A stretch of DNA of 64,000 nucleotides from NCBI GenBank assembly GCA_022495005.1, contig JAGYXB010000968.1, positions 472,856 through 536,855 of the forward strand, in the 5' to 3' direction. The position numbers and the translations under genes are program-made. The stretch comes from Rhyacophila brunnea (taxonomy: Eukaryota > Arthropoda > Insecta > Trichoptera > Rhyacophilidae). This document shows, piece after piece, positions 22,735-34,212 of the stretch. Numbering within the stretch: the first letter of the stretch is position 1; each line of letters opens with the position of its first letter. The notes beneath the pieces are model-generated. The model searched no databases. It was not told the origin of the DNA and was given only the letters and a program-made list of their open reading frames with translations.

Positions 22735-24342
22735 ATGGCGAACGTGTTTCGCGCCGTGACAGTGTCGGCGGTGAATAACGACGGCGGACTGCTGCCGAAA
22801 TTCAATTTTCCGACCAGCGTGAGCGTGGAATACGACCCGCAAGGTCTGAGCGTTAAGATAATCCGGGCGGACGCCGCGCTCGGGCAGGAACTTATGGAGT
22901 TTCCCGTACACGGCCAAAGTGAGTGCGCCAGGGTCGCCGGTCAGTCCTACATATTTACCGTCGACGGGGAGACGCTCTTCTTCAAGTTCGGGTCGGAGGC
23001 GGATACACGGAATTTTCATTCGCTCGTATCGAAAGCGAAGGCCGGCACCGGCTCTTCGGTCTTTACAGTGCGGACCGAAGACTCGTCAGCCGCGCAGTAT
23101 TTCCAGTTCTACGGGTACCTCAGCCAGCAGCAAAACATGATGCAGGACTACGTGCGGACGAGCACCTACCAGCGGGCCATCCTCAATAACATCACTGACT
23201 TCAAAGATAAAATAGTGCTGGACGTTGGTGCCGGATCGGGCATCCTGTCGTTCTTTGCCGCGCAGGCTGGAGCCAAGAGGGTGTACGCCGTGGAGGCCAG
23301 CAATATGGCGCACCACGCTCAAACGCTCGTCGAGGCCAATCGCCTGCAGGACAGGATCACGGTAGTCGCAGGAAAGATCGAGGAGATTGAGCTGCCTGAA
23401 TCTGTAGATGTGATCGTATCTGAGCCCATGGGCTACATGCTGTACAACGAGCGCATGCTGGAGACGTACCTGCACGCCAAGAAGTGGCTGCGGCCCGGCG
23501 GCAAGATGTTTCCCTCGCGAGGGGACCTGCACGTCGCCCCCTTCTCCGACGATGCACTCTTCGCGGAACAATACAACAAGGCCAACTTTTGGTACCAGAC
23601 GTGCTTCCACGGGGTGGACCTGAGCGCCCTGCGCGCTGCCGCCATGCGGGAGTACTTCCGCCAGCCCGTGGTGGATACTTTTGATGTGCGCATTTGCATG
23701 GCCAAGTCTGTGCGCCACGTCGTCGATTTCCTGGACGCGGACGAGGCTGACCTGCACCGGATAGAGGTACCGTTCCGCTTCCGCCTGCTGCAGTCAGGAG
23801 CGTGCCACGGTCTCGCTTTCTGGTTCGACGTGGCCTTCGCGGGCGCCACTCAGTGCGCGTGGCTCTCCACTGCGCCCACGGAACCTCTCACCCACTGGTA
23901 TCAGGTACGCTGTCTCCTGGAGGCTCCCATCTTTTGCAAGCAGGGCCAGACACTTGCGGGCCGCGTACTGCTCATCGCCAACAAGCGCCAGAGCTACGAT
24001 GTGCGGATGGATCTTTCCCTCGAGGGCACCTCCATCTCCTCGTCTAACACTCTCGACCTCAAGAATCCCTACTTCCGCTACACGGGTGCGCCCGCAGCCG
24101 CTCCGCCCGGCACTAGCGGAACATCGCCCAGTGAGGCGTATTGGGGGGCACTGGACGCCCCTCAGACGCAGGGCAATGATGCCGGCTACAACACATTGTG
24201 TCCGGACAGGAACGCATACGAGCAGCAGCCCTACGCTAACATCACCAGTATGACTAACATGAGCCCCAACATCATCAAGACCGTCATGATGCAGGACGAG
24301 TTCATGAAGCGGATTGGTATCAGCCAGAACGGAGACATGTGA
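22735..24342 (+). CDS. CARM1: Histone-arginine methyltransferase CARM1 (PRMT4/Art4)
   Basis: A single uninterrupted exon of 535 residues. Residues 1-108 look like the CARM1 N-terminal PH-like domain. The methyltransferase core follows: motif [21 protein letters not shown] (about 122-141), motif [11 protein letters not shown] (161-170), post-I acidic residue in YAVEAS, the double-E loop [13 protein letters not shown] with Glu230 and Glu239, and the THW loop (386-388). The C-terminal tail (about 450-535) is Pro/Ser/Asn-rich and ends in DEFMKRIGI, as in insect Art4. The length matches the fly orthologue and is shorter than human CARM1. The enzyme makes asymmetric dimethylarginine on histone H3 and coactivators. 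The gene is strikingly GC-rich and intron-free beside AT-rich, many-exon neighbours, so long antisense frames are shadows. All catalytic residues are intact. Confidence 0.97.
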   Translation: MANVFRAVTVSAVNNDGGLLPKFNFPTSVSVEYDPQGLSVKIIRADAALGQELMEFPVHGQSECARVAGQSYIFTVDGETLFFKFGSEADTRNFHSLVSKAKAGTGSSVFTVRTEDSSAAQYFQFYGYLSQQQNMMQDYVRTSTYQRAILNNITDFKDKIVLDVGAGSGILSFFAAQAGAKRVYAVEASNMAHHAQTLVEANRLQDRITVVAGKIEEIELPESVDVIVSEPMGYMLYNERMLETYLHAKKWLRPGGKMFPSRGDLHVAPFSDDALFAEQYNKANFWYQTCFHGVDLSALRAAAMREYFRQPVVDTFDVRICMAKSVRHVVDFLDADEADLHRIEVPFRFRLLQSGACHGLAFWFDVAFAGATQCAWLSTAPTEPLTHWYQVRCLLEAPIFCKQGQTLAGRVLLIANKRQSYDVRMDLSLEGTSISSSNTLDLKNPYFRYTGAPAAAPPGTSGTSPSEAYWGALDAPQTQGNDAGYNTLCPDRNAYEQQPYANITSMTNMSPNIIKTVMMQDEFMKRIGISQNGDM

Positions 24343-25977
24343 GAGCCCCCTGACTCCCGGCCTGGTGTTGTCGCGTAGGAGCAGTTTTCGGGACTCCTTC
24401 CTTCCCCGCCTTCAGTATTCCGGATCGAGTCGAGAGCGTTTTCCACTTCGACAAATCGTCTTCCCGTTTCCCTGAACCGTATATGTTTTTCTCCCGATCT
24501 TAATCATTTGCAGCTCTCGAAATCCACCTTTGCGAGGCAAACGACATACAATTTCTTCGGAAAAGTTACAAAAAACTTTGGAGAGGGTAGGGTGCAGAAT
24601 TTGTGATTTTCTTGTTTCAGCGATATCTGGTGAACTGTGAATACTTAAATACAATAAGAGTGTCAACAGATCGGTGAGAACTGTGAAAGTAATTGTGGAC
24701 TACGCGAGGGTGTCCCTCGCCCCCCCTCTGGATTTTATCAATAATTGACGTCTGGAACCGGCCATCGCTCGTCTCTTACGTGTGTTTGACACGTAAGTGA
24801 CGTGGCAGAGTTCCGCCTCCCGGTGAACTTGTAATTAATGTAGTGATGGGGCGATGAAACACGTCAGCAGCTATTCAACTCTTCTGTTTCAGCATCGCCC
24901 TGTCGTCCGGCAATAATAACTAATCGGAGTCTTGTCTCCTATCCGTGTGTGTGTATCATAGCTACATGAACATTATTTTTTTAAACACGTGACTGAATTA
25001 TCTTAATTTATGATTTGTCGTCGTGAATATAAGCGTAGATATAAGCGTAGTTGCGCTGTTGTCTTAATTTCAAACTGTGAACGTCCGGACTCAAGACTTT
25101 TTATAATATTTGTGTATACTTTGTTTTTTATAAATGTTTTTTCTGTCCAACCGAGACCTCAAAATCGGCACAATTCTCTTGTGAGAGTAGTCACAAATTA
25201 AACAATGGAAAAGTTGTAATTTTTTTATTTTCCTTCAGAAAACCAACAATCGTAATTCACATGTTGTATTTTGAGCAGAAGGCCTATTCCATGTACATCT
25301 AAATAGAGAATGAAACTGTTATATTATATAATACTTATCTTTGAGCCCTGTGTGCCTAAAGGGATGGTTTAATAATGATACCTTGTATACATTTCTCCTG
25401 TCAACACAATTAATACACAACAGATTCTAGATTTACACATGCATAAAAATTCACCTTTTATGAAAATAACGTATTCCATACATGAATCTGATTGATTTCA
25501 AGAGTCTGTTGTACGGTTGACCGTAAGCTATCATTACAAATTAAACTTTGTCTTGCAATATAATATGCATTTGTTACAGATGTGATTTATTATAATCCTA
25601 AAAATGTCTAGTTACCTGACTAAATTTGAGTGTTCCAACATTTTGGGCACATTCTTCCGATGACAATTGAGACACCTATTTATTCATTAAACGAATGCCA
25701 ACTTTCGTTTAAACTGACTGTTCCAAAAGTAATTATATGGGACGTGCCGTTTTCTAATGCAGAAAAGGTTTTGTATATGAATATGAAATAATAACTGCCG
25801 TTAGTTATGTGAGTAGCATCAAAAGCTTACATGTGTATCTTGATAGACGCCTTCTGTGTTTTCTATTATTTGACAAGCTCATTTTAACCTGCCTGGTATA
25901 ACTACTCTAAATTTGTATTTCAAAGCTATGTACTACTCACTGTCTATTTGATCTGTGGCCTCGGCACGATAAAACTT
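24343..25977 (+). other. CARM1 3' UTR and flanking DNA
   Basis: GC falls gradually after the stop. No canonical AATAAA lies in the first 900 bases (an ATACAATAAG variant is near 24650), so the transcript end is not fixed. No other gene is seen. Confidence 0.4.
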
Positions 25978-26201
25978 AAGCCCGTTTCAGACGGGACACC
26001 GGTGTCGCGCTCGATATAATATAGGAGGCCTTTGTGTTCGAATAAAGGAGCCTTTGTATTATGTTTATGAACGCTCCAGAGCTAATGAGTCAACGCATAA
26101 TTTCGCGTTATAAACATAATACAAAGGCCCCTTTATTCGAATACAAAAACTTCCTTACTATATACGAACGCGACACCGGTGTCCCGTCTGAAACGGGCCT
26201 T
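25978..26201. repeat. 224-bp imperfect palindrome (foldback element)
   Basis: Arms of about 97 bp face each other around a short centre near 26090. The outer part is CCCGTTTCAGACGGGACACC. The inner part shares TTCGAATAAAGG and CCTTTGTATTATGTTTAT. Each arm contains the perfect 12-bp palindrome GACACCGGTGTC (25995-26006 and 26172-26183). It looks like a MITE. If transcribed as part of a long CARM1 3' UTR it would form a long RNA hairpin. Confidence 0.75.
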
Positions 26202-29200
26202 AGTCCAGACCAACATACATTTGCAAAATAATATATACATTTAAAATACTTTTTTATTCATGTTATATCACACTGAGTAAGTGTGCCCATTTTAGAGGGG
26301 AAAAAATAATATATTATCAGAAGTAGCGTGTGTGGTTTTCTGAAATCTTGATAGATGAGTGCAAATTTGTACAATGGGGATTGTCCTAACTGCATTAATT
26401 TGATAGTAGGTGTGTGGACGTGTGTGTGTGTTTGGGTGGCAGTAAAAGTTTACAACACATACAATGTGTTAACATATATTTATAATATGTATATTGGTCT
26501 GGACTAGGCTATACGGTTGATTCAAAATTGAGCTGTCCGATTTAATTAAGATGAGGTTATTATGCCAGTCTTAATATCAACATACATCAGTATTTTTTGT
26601 ATTGGACGTATCCATAGTATCGAATGATTTAAAGAAAAATCATGTACATATTGGTATAAATAAGTACTTAAAAATAGTCTCGCTAGAAGAATAATCGATT
26701 TTAGTTACTGCGCTTGTATGTTATCTGGCGGGTAATGACATCATGATTGCAAATATTAACTATTGTACTCTGTAATTGTAGATTTCTGATTTTCTGCAAG
26801 TAGTTTCACTGTGTCTAAAATATTAGGGAAAATTTGACTATGAAATGGAAAAATATTTATCAATTTCCTAGCTTTTATTATATATTTTTTCTGTAATAAT
26901 TTAGTTACATCCTCTTGCAAATAACCCTGCATTTTCTTTTGGATTGCAAGGTCTCAATAATTACAATCACCGTAAGATCTTTAATCAATCCGTGGTTGAA
27001 TAATCATAGCTTTCCTCTTTAAGTTTTATTTTACCATTGTAAACATTGATTAGGTCATATTGTATTCTTTAAAAGAAATCTCGGAAGTTATAAAAACAAT
27101 ATGCTGTAGAGGTCCATAGAAAATAATATAGGTTTGGCGTATTTTTTCTCTAGGTTCTATACTTAAGGAGTATTTTATAAATCTACGCTATTCCAATCTT
27201 TTGCATTGCTATAGCGTTATAAATACAAATGGTTGTGAAATAACTACTTGCCCCTTAGTTAGATATTGTTAACCAATCAATATTTTTCCACCGATAAATT
27301 CGTATCGAGTAGATTTTATTTTCGCTTTCCGGTTTTTGTTTACCATCTGAATCTCATCACTCAACCGGATCGGCGAGTACAAATTTGGTAATACTCAATG
27401 CACGCGGGTCGTTCGGCGGCTCGGTGATTCTATTTTTCTGACAACGTTTTAGTTATAACGAATTCTGTAAATATCTCTGATTTTGTCTCAATTTTTTGTG
27501 CTTACATTGACCAGTGTCTGTAATATTATTTAGCTAGGACTTAGTATTAATAAAATTGTATTCATAATATTTTTGGACATCATCACTCCACTACAATAAT
27601 TGCTATTCTTTTTTATACATGCTGTACTTTATGTATTTTTTCAAGATATAATAATCTCAATACTTATAAATATTTTTTTAAATTAACACATTCTCTGTAT
27701 GCTCAGTCGTTTTTTTAAATATGATTATTCAAATATTGCTGATGCAGTTCTCTAACCTATACCTCAACGCCTTCTATTTATAGTCAGGCTGCATTACAAA
27801 ATTGCGAATTGCGAATGAAGTGCTTCTCATACTTTGTACAAATAGCCCAATTAATGTGTGACTCGTTGGGCGAATACGCTGTAATTTGAGTCATACTAAA
27901 ACCCAACTAAGAATAAAAGCCCTGTAGGTTCTGTTGGTTTGTTTTATGGTTTCATATTTTATATTCAGCATTTCCTGGCTGGGTATACATTTGAACAGAG
28001 TTTATAGGTCCACCAGTCACCAGTAAGGCGTCGTCCACAGTCATGATGCAATGGCAAGGATTTCAAAATGATAGATGGCAGACCATGATGACTGTACACA
28101 ATTCACTTTAGTGTGAATGCGCGAGACCGTATCTTATCTATTTTTACTACTTAACGAGTACTTAATAATCATTTACTGCCTTGCATTGAAAGTATAACCA
28201 AATAACTGGTAATAAATTCGCAATTTTACATCGCTGCCTGACTGAGCAACAGAGGCGTCTTTCCTTTTCTCATCCCAATGACCAATAACATGTTAATTGA
28301 TGGGATGCCATCAAACAAAAGATTAGCCGTGTAAGGAGATGCCTGTTTGCAGTGTATTTCTGTAAAGTGGTATTTTTTAAATCTTCATTTATGTTTTTAC
28401 TCTTGTGTGAACCTTTTTTGTCCCTGTTTATTTTTTTGTAATGCGTAAGAGTTCTGTTTTTTTAGGATACAAAATAATAGATCAAAGAATAATAGTTACA
28501 GTTCATTCCGCAATGTTACCACACTTGCAGGCTGAAAAGTAATTATTACAATGCTTAGGAATTAATTATTATCAATAAATGACCGAGGTGACAATTTTTA
28601 GAAAGTTATTTTTCTACTTGATTTATGATTGTCGATAAACTGTTGTAAAAAAATATTGAAGCCTATAAAATGATTAACTTTAGAATTAATAGGTACCGAT
28701 CTTCTTTTATTATAAGTAGTATTAATTTCACACTACTAAAAAGTAATTTAATTCTATGACAAGGGAATGCACTCATTGGAAAAACTTTGAAATTATAAAA
28801 ATAGATTAAAGCTATACATTTCTTTCAGAAATTGAAATTCTGGGTATGTTCAAGTTACTTATAACACTTTGAGAGAGACTCTGTTTCTATTTTTATCAAT
28901 ACAATCAGAATTAAGTAACATGTTTCATATTGTGGTATACTTAGCGACTTATACGGAAAATTGTAATTCTAGGCCTACAGTTTTTGATTTTACATTCTCG
29001 ATTAATTTGGTCAACCTTTGATGTAATTATGTATTAGATATTTTCATGTTTCAATTAGTGTAAAATTATTTTTCAATTTTTTTGAAATGTTTTATTTTGT
29101 AAGATCACTATCAGTTTTAGTATTCTGTAAAGAAATCAAAAGAGAATGTTTTTAAGCTGCATAATGATAATGTTTAATGATTTGTGAAATTATTTAAATA

Positions 29201-32071
29201 TTTTTCATTATTAGTTTAACGCATACATTTTGTGTTACTCCTTTTTCACCGTGTTTATATAGATGCAATAATCCAAACTATCCCAATATTTTTGCACTAG
29301 ATATTAATCTCTATGAGATGTAATAAAATTGTATGCTTAAAAAATTGTATCGTCAGGTGCTCTTCTTAATATGTAATCAAAGGAGGAAAGACAACTCACA
29401 ACATAAAGTTTAGCCCTTTCTTTCGAAGAAATTCTACACGAGAGTCAAAAGATGAGTAGATAGGATGTTACATTATGGCGTAGTGGCTAGTAATTATTTG
29501 AAATCAGCAAAATGTATTAAAACAATCAATGTACGATTAATAGAAATTTTTAAAACACTGCTACATAAATTGCATGTTATGAAGGAATTAGAATGAAAAA
29601 TGTGATAGTAAGGATAATGAAAACTATAGAGAAAGTGTGTAGAGTATGAAATTATGCTTCTTATAAATTTGATTTTCTTTCAAACGCCCGTAATATGATA
29701 TAGTCTTTTTTATACAATACAATCTGAATTGGTGTATGAATTTAATATTTTTTTTTTTTTTTTACCGTTTCTCGGTGTCAGAATACAATGACCGCATGCT
29801 GTGGTCCTTGCGAAGAATGCAGTTTTCTCTGATGAGCTGTGATGAGCAGTCTTTCTTTTCACGGGGACCGAATTAAATACCAAAAACTTTTTGTGGGTCA
29901 CGATAATAAATCTGATTATTTTACAAAACATTCTTTGACAGTTAAAAAATCCTTTGCTGGACTGCTGAAAATAATCCCAGGCCCTTGGATTGATTGTTCA
30001 TCATGGCACAGTCAAAATATGACAGCAAACAATTTATATTTCGTCCATTATATAGTATTGATTTTGGCACTGAATCTACCTTTCAGAACAAATTGCATAC
30101 CGCGTTGTACATTGACAGATTAAGTGACATCAACAATCAGTTACTAACGCCATCTACTGGGTAAACTTTGAAATTAAACAATAAAAAAACTAACTGGCAT
30201 ATTCCATCTACGTGCAAAGTTAAGTTTTAATAGAAAGTTAACCCAGTTTGGCAAAAGATTGACCTGATCTATAAAATGCATTCAGCGAATTACGACATAA
30301 CTTGCGAAATACCTATTTTTATGAGACAATTAAATGGATTCATAGATCAATTGCTTTGGATGCTAGTATGGAAGAAATAAATATATAATGACATGTTGAG
30401 TATATCGAAATGTATTATAACTAACCCATTCGGATATCCTTGCAATCTGAAGAGCGATACATATTTTATTTATTTCATTAAGTACAAAATCTATCAATAA
30501 TATCACAATAAAGTATTTAAAATTTGTTACGAATCGAAATAAGATTAACAATGTCATCTGTCCAGTAAATACAGGGTTATCCCCCCCATTCCCATCAATT
30601 TTTATTATTGATTTTCCTTCATGTTAGTTCAGAGGAACAATACATTGGAATAATCTTTTCATCGATCATTTCATTGACCACAGACAAGGATTCTTTCATT
30701 CAGGATTTCGCTTTTAACACGAAAGAACCTTGTCTATGGCCCATCAAAGTTAGATAGAGTTTCTTTAGTATTGTTGATATTTCTTGGTATTTTCTGTTTA
30801 AATAATACTGTATTACTCTAAATATATTACGATTATAAAATATTAGTATTACAAAGTTGATCAATTACTATTCACACCATGTTATGGAAGACTTACAATA
30901 AATTTTAAATTGTTTATTTTTCGGCAACCGACTTGTAAACCGGTGAGATGTGACCCTGTAATGACTGTATGTGTGCTGATGATGAGTGCTAGGACATGGC
31001 GGGAGTCAGTGTACGCAAACAGTAAAACGAAGGATACATGCAATGGCAACCTTTCTATGTAATCGAATTGCGATCTCTAGGAAATGTCTATTGCCACTTT
31101 GTTGTACTGTGTGCGTACCCTTACGCAATCCAATTATCGAAAACAAATGCAACGTACTTCATTTGTTTCCGAGTTCACTTTCACTTTAAGCCTCCTCCCT
31201 CTCATAATATTTATGGTGAGGGGGCGGCGTTATTGAGTTATTGATGACAAATTTCAATTTTTTTAGTACAAGTGTTTTAGAATCAGCGACAGTTTGGTGG
31301 ATATTTATAAATAAATAAATTGAAATGCGAATGTTTTTTATTTTTTCACCTCACACATCTTTCGGCCCGTTCTTACTACACTATACTCTAATTTAAAAAA
31401 AAAAACAAATAATTTTGTATATTATACAATGGTACTTACTTAGTAATAGCCAAATTTGCATACATGGCTGGTAATATATTATTAAAAACACCTGCATAAA
31501 CTTAATAAAACAATGCAAGGTCAGAATGAAGATGTATTGACATGCTCTGATAAAGAGTTATGACAAGGATCTCTAAAAATGTACCAAAGGACCTACCAGA
31601 CCACCATTAAAAGCAAGCAATTAATTTTGGATCCGGCTCAAAAACATTCAACTTTGCTGCAAAAGAAATTTCATCATTATTTTCATACAATCAATACGAC
31701 TGGATTTGAAACCTTTTGCAACCAATGCCGAAAATTCTATAGAAACGCTTTCCCTATAAATTTGAGAGGAATTTGTTGAATTGAGAAATGACAGTCACTA
31801 AAACAACTTCACCGATGTTCATTGGCTATTTTCTGGATTTCGGTTAATAAAGAATATCCTCAGATTTCCGACAAGGCTCTCTCTCAGCTTCCATTTTCTA
31901 CGACTTCTAGGTGAGCAAAGTTTTTCAACTCAAGTTATAATTAAAAATGATATCCAGTCGAGCTTGAAGGCTCTGTTAATGGTACCAGAACACATTATGT
32001 TTGTATTACGTAAGGGGCACATTTTTTGTTACTACCTCGGGTGCTGAAACTCCTTGCTACGCCCCAGATTA
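26202..32071. other. Gene-free AT-rich stretch
   Basis: About 5.9 kb with only short, composition-driven frames. There is a modest GC-richer patch at 27340-27430 and poly-T at 29748-29763. No exon with splice signals, RNA gene or recognisable transposon was found. Part of it may be 3' UTR of CARM1 (AATAAA near 27549). Confidence 0.5.
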
Positions 32072-32532
32072 CAGTGGCGAAGGGTAGAGGTAGGTTGTTA
32101 AGATCTAACATAAATAGTGCACACTAAACTTTGTCAGTCAAACGTATTTGTATTCATTGAAGTAAGACTACAATGAGTACATGTTTGTCAGTTTTTAAAA
32201 TTTGATTAAACCCTGCCTAATCCAAGCGATAGTAGATAATGTTTATGCCATTAAACCATACATAATTTTAGATATTTCATAGATAGAAGAACATTTTTTA
32301 TCAATTATGGTTTGGTTAGGCAGGGCTTAATAAATTTTTAAAAAGTAACCAAGACCATCTGTAATATTATGTATTCTTAATTTAACGAAAATTAATAAGT
32401 ATGGCTGAAAGTGTGTACTATTTTTGTCGGATTGATGGACTAATATGGTTTCAACATACATAATTTTGAAAAACACTTTCTGAAAAAGTATATTATAACC
32501 AATAGAAAAAATCCTTTTTGAAAAAAGTAAGC

Positions 32533-32600
32533 CACCCCGCCAGGGATCGAACCCTGCATCTCCTGGGTCCGTAGCATAGAGGTAAATGCAACGGACGGGG
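32533..32600. repeat. tRNA-like block, left arm (rearranged)
   Basis: The B-box half reads on the minus strand (AGGGTTCGATCCCTGGCGGG), but the adjacent A-box half (GTAGCATAGAGGTAAATGCA) reads on the plus strand. In the right-arm copy both halves are on the plus strand. The block is therefore not a working tRNA gene. Confidence 0.55.
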
Positions 32601-32657
32601 CGGGGCGTAATGATTTAATAAAACAAAAACCGATTGCCAAAGTAGCTTGATTTAGAA

Positions 32658-33001
32658 CAGCGATACTCAACCTGCGGCCCTTTAAGCTTTTATGTGCGGC
32701 CCGAAACACATTTAGGTATTATCAGGAATTTCGTATATCTTGAGATTCGTTTCGACTTTGACGCACAGATAGTGACACCTGAAGAGGATTGTCATTATGG
32801 TCCACATCAGATCTGGTATAAGAGTGTTGCTATTGCACACAATTAATTTAAAAAACACGCATAATTTTTAAAATCTCAAAAATGTTTTCTAAAAAAGGGG
32901 GGGTTTTATGATTTTTTTCGTCACATCAGTAGTGATGCGGCCCGCGTTACTTTACAAATATATGTATTTGGCCCGAAGAAAAAAAAGGTTGAGTATCATT
33001 G
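32658..33001. mobile_element. Short hAT MITE, 344 bp (element a)
   Basis: The ends are CAGCGATACTCAACCTGCGG and inverted CAATGATACTCAACC. It is flanked by ATTTAGAA (32650-32657) and ATTTACAA (33002-33009), an 8-bp duplication with one change. The interior is rich in 'GCGGCCCG' motifs and does not code. Confidence 0.8.
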
Positions 33002-33009
33002 ATTTACAA

Positions 33010-33639
33010 CAGGGGGGCAAACTGCGGTCCGCCGGGTATTTTTTTGCGGCCCGCTATCATTAATTTACTTACGTAGATTACGAATAACTTTTTTATAATT
33101 TTTAAAAAAAAATATTGACAGTTAAAATTTGTTTAGCAATAGTACGCGATCAATTTTCAATAGATATTGATAGTGTACCGACAGAGCTACAACTTGAGAT
33201 TATTGATCTGCAGTGTGACACTGATTTAAGAGAATTGCATCGTTGTGAAGAAATCTCCAAATTTTACAATACCCTTAATTCAGACAAATTCGACCAACTT
33301 AAAGATTAGGCAAGAAAAATGTTCGTTATTTTTGGATCAACCTATATATGTGAACAAACATTTTCGATCATGATCCTGAATAAAAATTCTTTACGATCAA
33401 ATATCTCCGATGCCCATTTGCAAGCAGTTTTGAGAATATCAACTACAAAATTAACACCTGAATTTAAAAAAATGTTAAAAAATGTACAACAGTTTCATTC
33501 TTCTCATTAATTTTTTTGTGGTGTTTATTTTTCGTGATAATAAATAGTGTATATCTAAAGATGGTATTTTACTTGCGGCCCGCCGCTCATTTTGGATTCT
33601 TGAATTTGGCCCTCCATCCAAAAAGTTTGCCCCCCTCTG
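33010..33639 (+). mobile_element. Deleted hAT element with transposase C-terminal fragment (copy 2, element b)
   Basis: The ends are CAGGGGGGCAAACTGCGG and inverted CAGAGGGGGGCAAACTTTTT. It is flanked by ATTTACAA (33002-33009) and ATTTAGAA (33640-33647). Frames at 33115-33309 and 33319-33510 encode the same transposase tail as copy 1 (TDLRELHRCEEISKFYN and FGSTYICEQTFSIM), broken by one stop at 33307-33309. It is clearly homologous to 5621-6318 and lies in the opposite orientation. Confidence 0.85.
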
Positions 33640-33713
33640 ATTTAGAAGAACGCTGATGAGTAGGTATTAAAAAGGTCAATAGTTAAAATTTGACGCAATT
33701 AGTACGTCGCCTT

Positions 33714-33790
33714 GTAGCATAGAGGTAAATGCAACGGACGGGGCGTAAACCCTGGAGATGCAGGGTTCGACTCCCTGCCGGGGTGGCTTA
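33714..33790 (+). repeat. tRNA-like block, right arm
   Basis: It has an A-box-like TAGCATAGAGGTAAATGC and a perfect T-arm CAGGGTTCGACTCCCTG. The 5' and 3' ends do not pair as an acceptor stem, and the block is part of the repeated arm, so it is a tRNA-derived repeat rather than a tRNA gene. Confidence 0.5.
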
Positions 33791-34212
33791 CTTTTTTCAA
33801 AAGGGATTTTTTCTATTGGTAATAATATATTTTCTCAGAAAGTGTTTTTCAAAATTATGTTCAATAATCAGAATGGTATATTCTTAAATCTTGTGAATTA
33901 TATGTTGAATAAAAGAAATAGTTAATACGGTTTGGTTTAGGCAGGGTTTAATTGAATTTTAAAAATTAACCAGAACCATCTGCAAAATGTATTTTTAGTT
34001 CAATGAATACAAATAAATAAGACTGACAAAGTTTAGTGTGCATTATTTATGTTGAATCTTAACAGAATACTTCCACCCCTTGCCACTCCACTCGCTAGGA
34101 AATCATATTAAAATAATGGATTGAATAAAACCATTGAATGGAGTATGCTAATATAAATTTTAATATTAATAATTTAAAGATTTCATTAAAATAATACATT
34201 GCACTGTTATGA

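Larger units (their letters stand above)
32072..34087. mobile_element. Foldback element with long inverted arms, carrying two hAT insertions
   Basis: The left arm runs inward from AGTGGCGAAGGGTAGA and the right arm from inverted AGTGGCAAGGGGTGGA. Both arms share GACTGACAAAGTTTAGTGTG-like and GGCAGGG(C/T)TTAAT segments, then AGAAAGTGTTTTTCAAAAT-like sequence, up to a tRNA-like core near 32533 and 33787. The left arm has an extra internally inverted piece (ATTAAACCCTGCCTAA at about 32205 faces TTAGGCAGGGCTTAAT at about 32315). No coding sequence of its own is recognised. Confidence 0.6.

Noticed and set aside
23086..23849. Long antisense open frames (up to 223 codons) opposite CARM1
   Set aside because: They are by-products of the high GC of CARM1, with no domain signatures and no promoter or splice support.
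29710..30123. Small genes around 29.7-30.1 kb
   Set aside because: Short frames on both strands around a poly-T run, with no similarity or signals.
33714..33790. Candidate tRNA gene
   Set aside because: The T-arm is good but the acceptor stem does not pair and the block repeats inside an inverted-repeat element; it is a tRNA-derived repeat.
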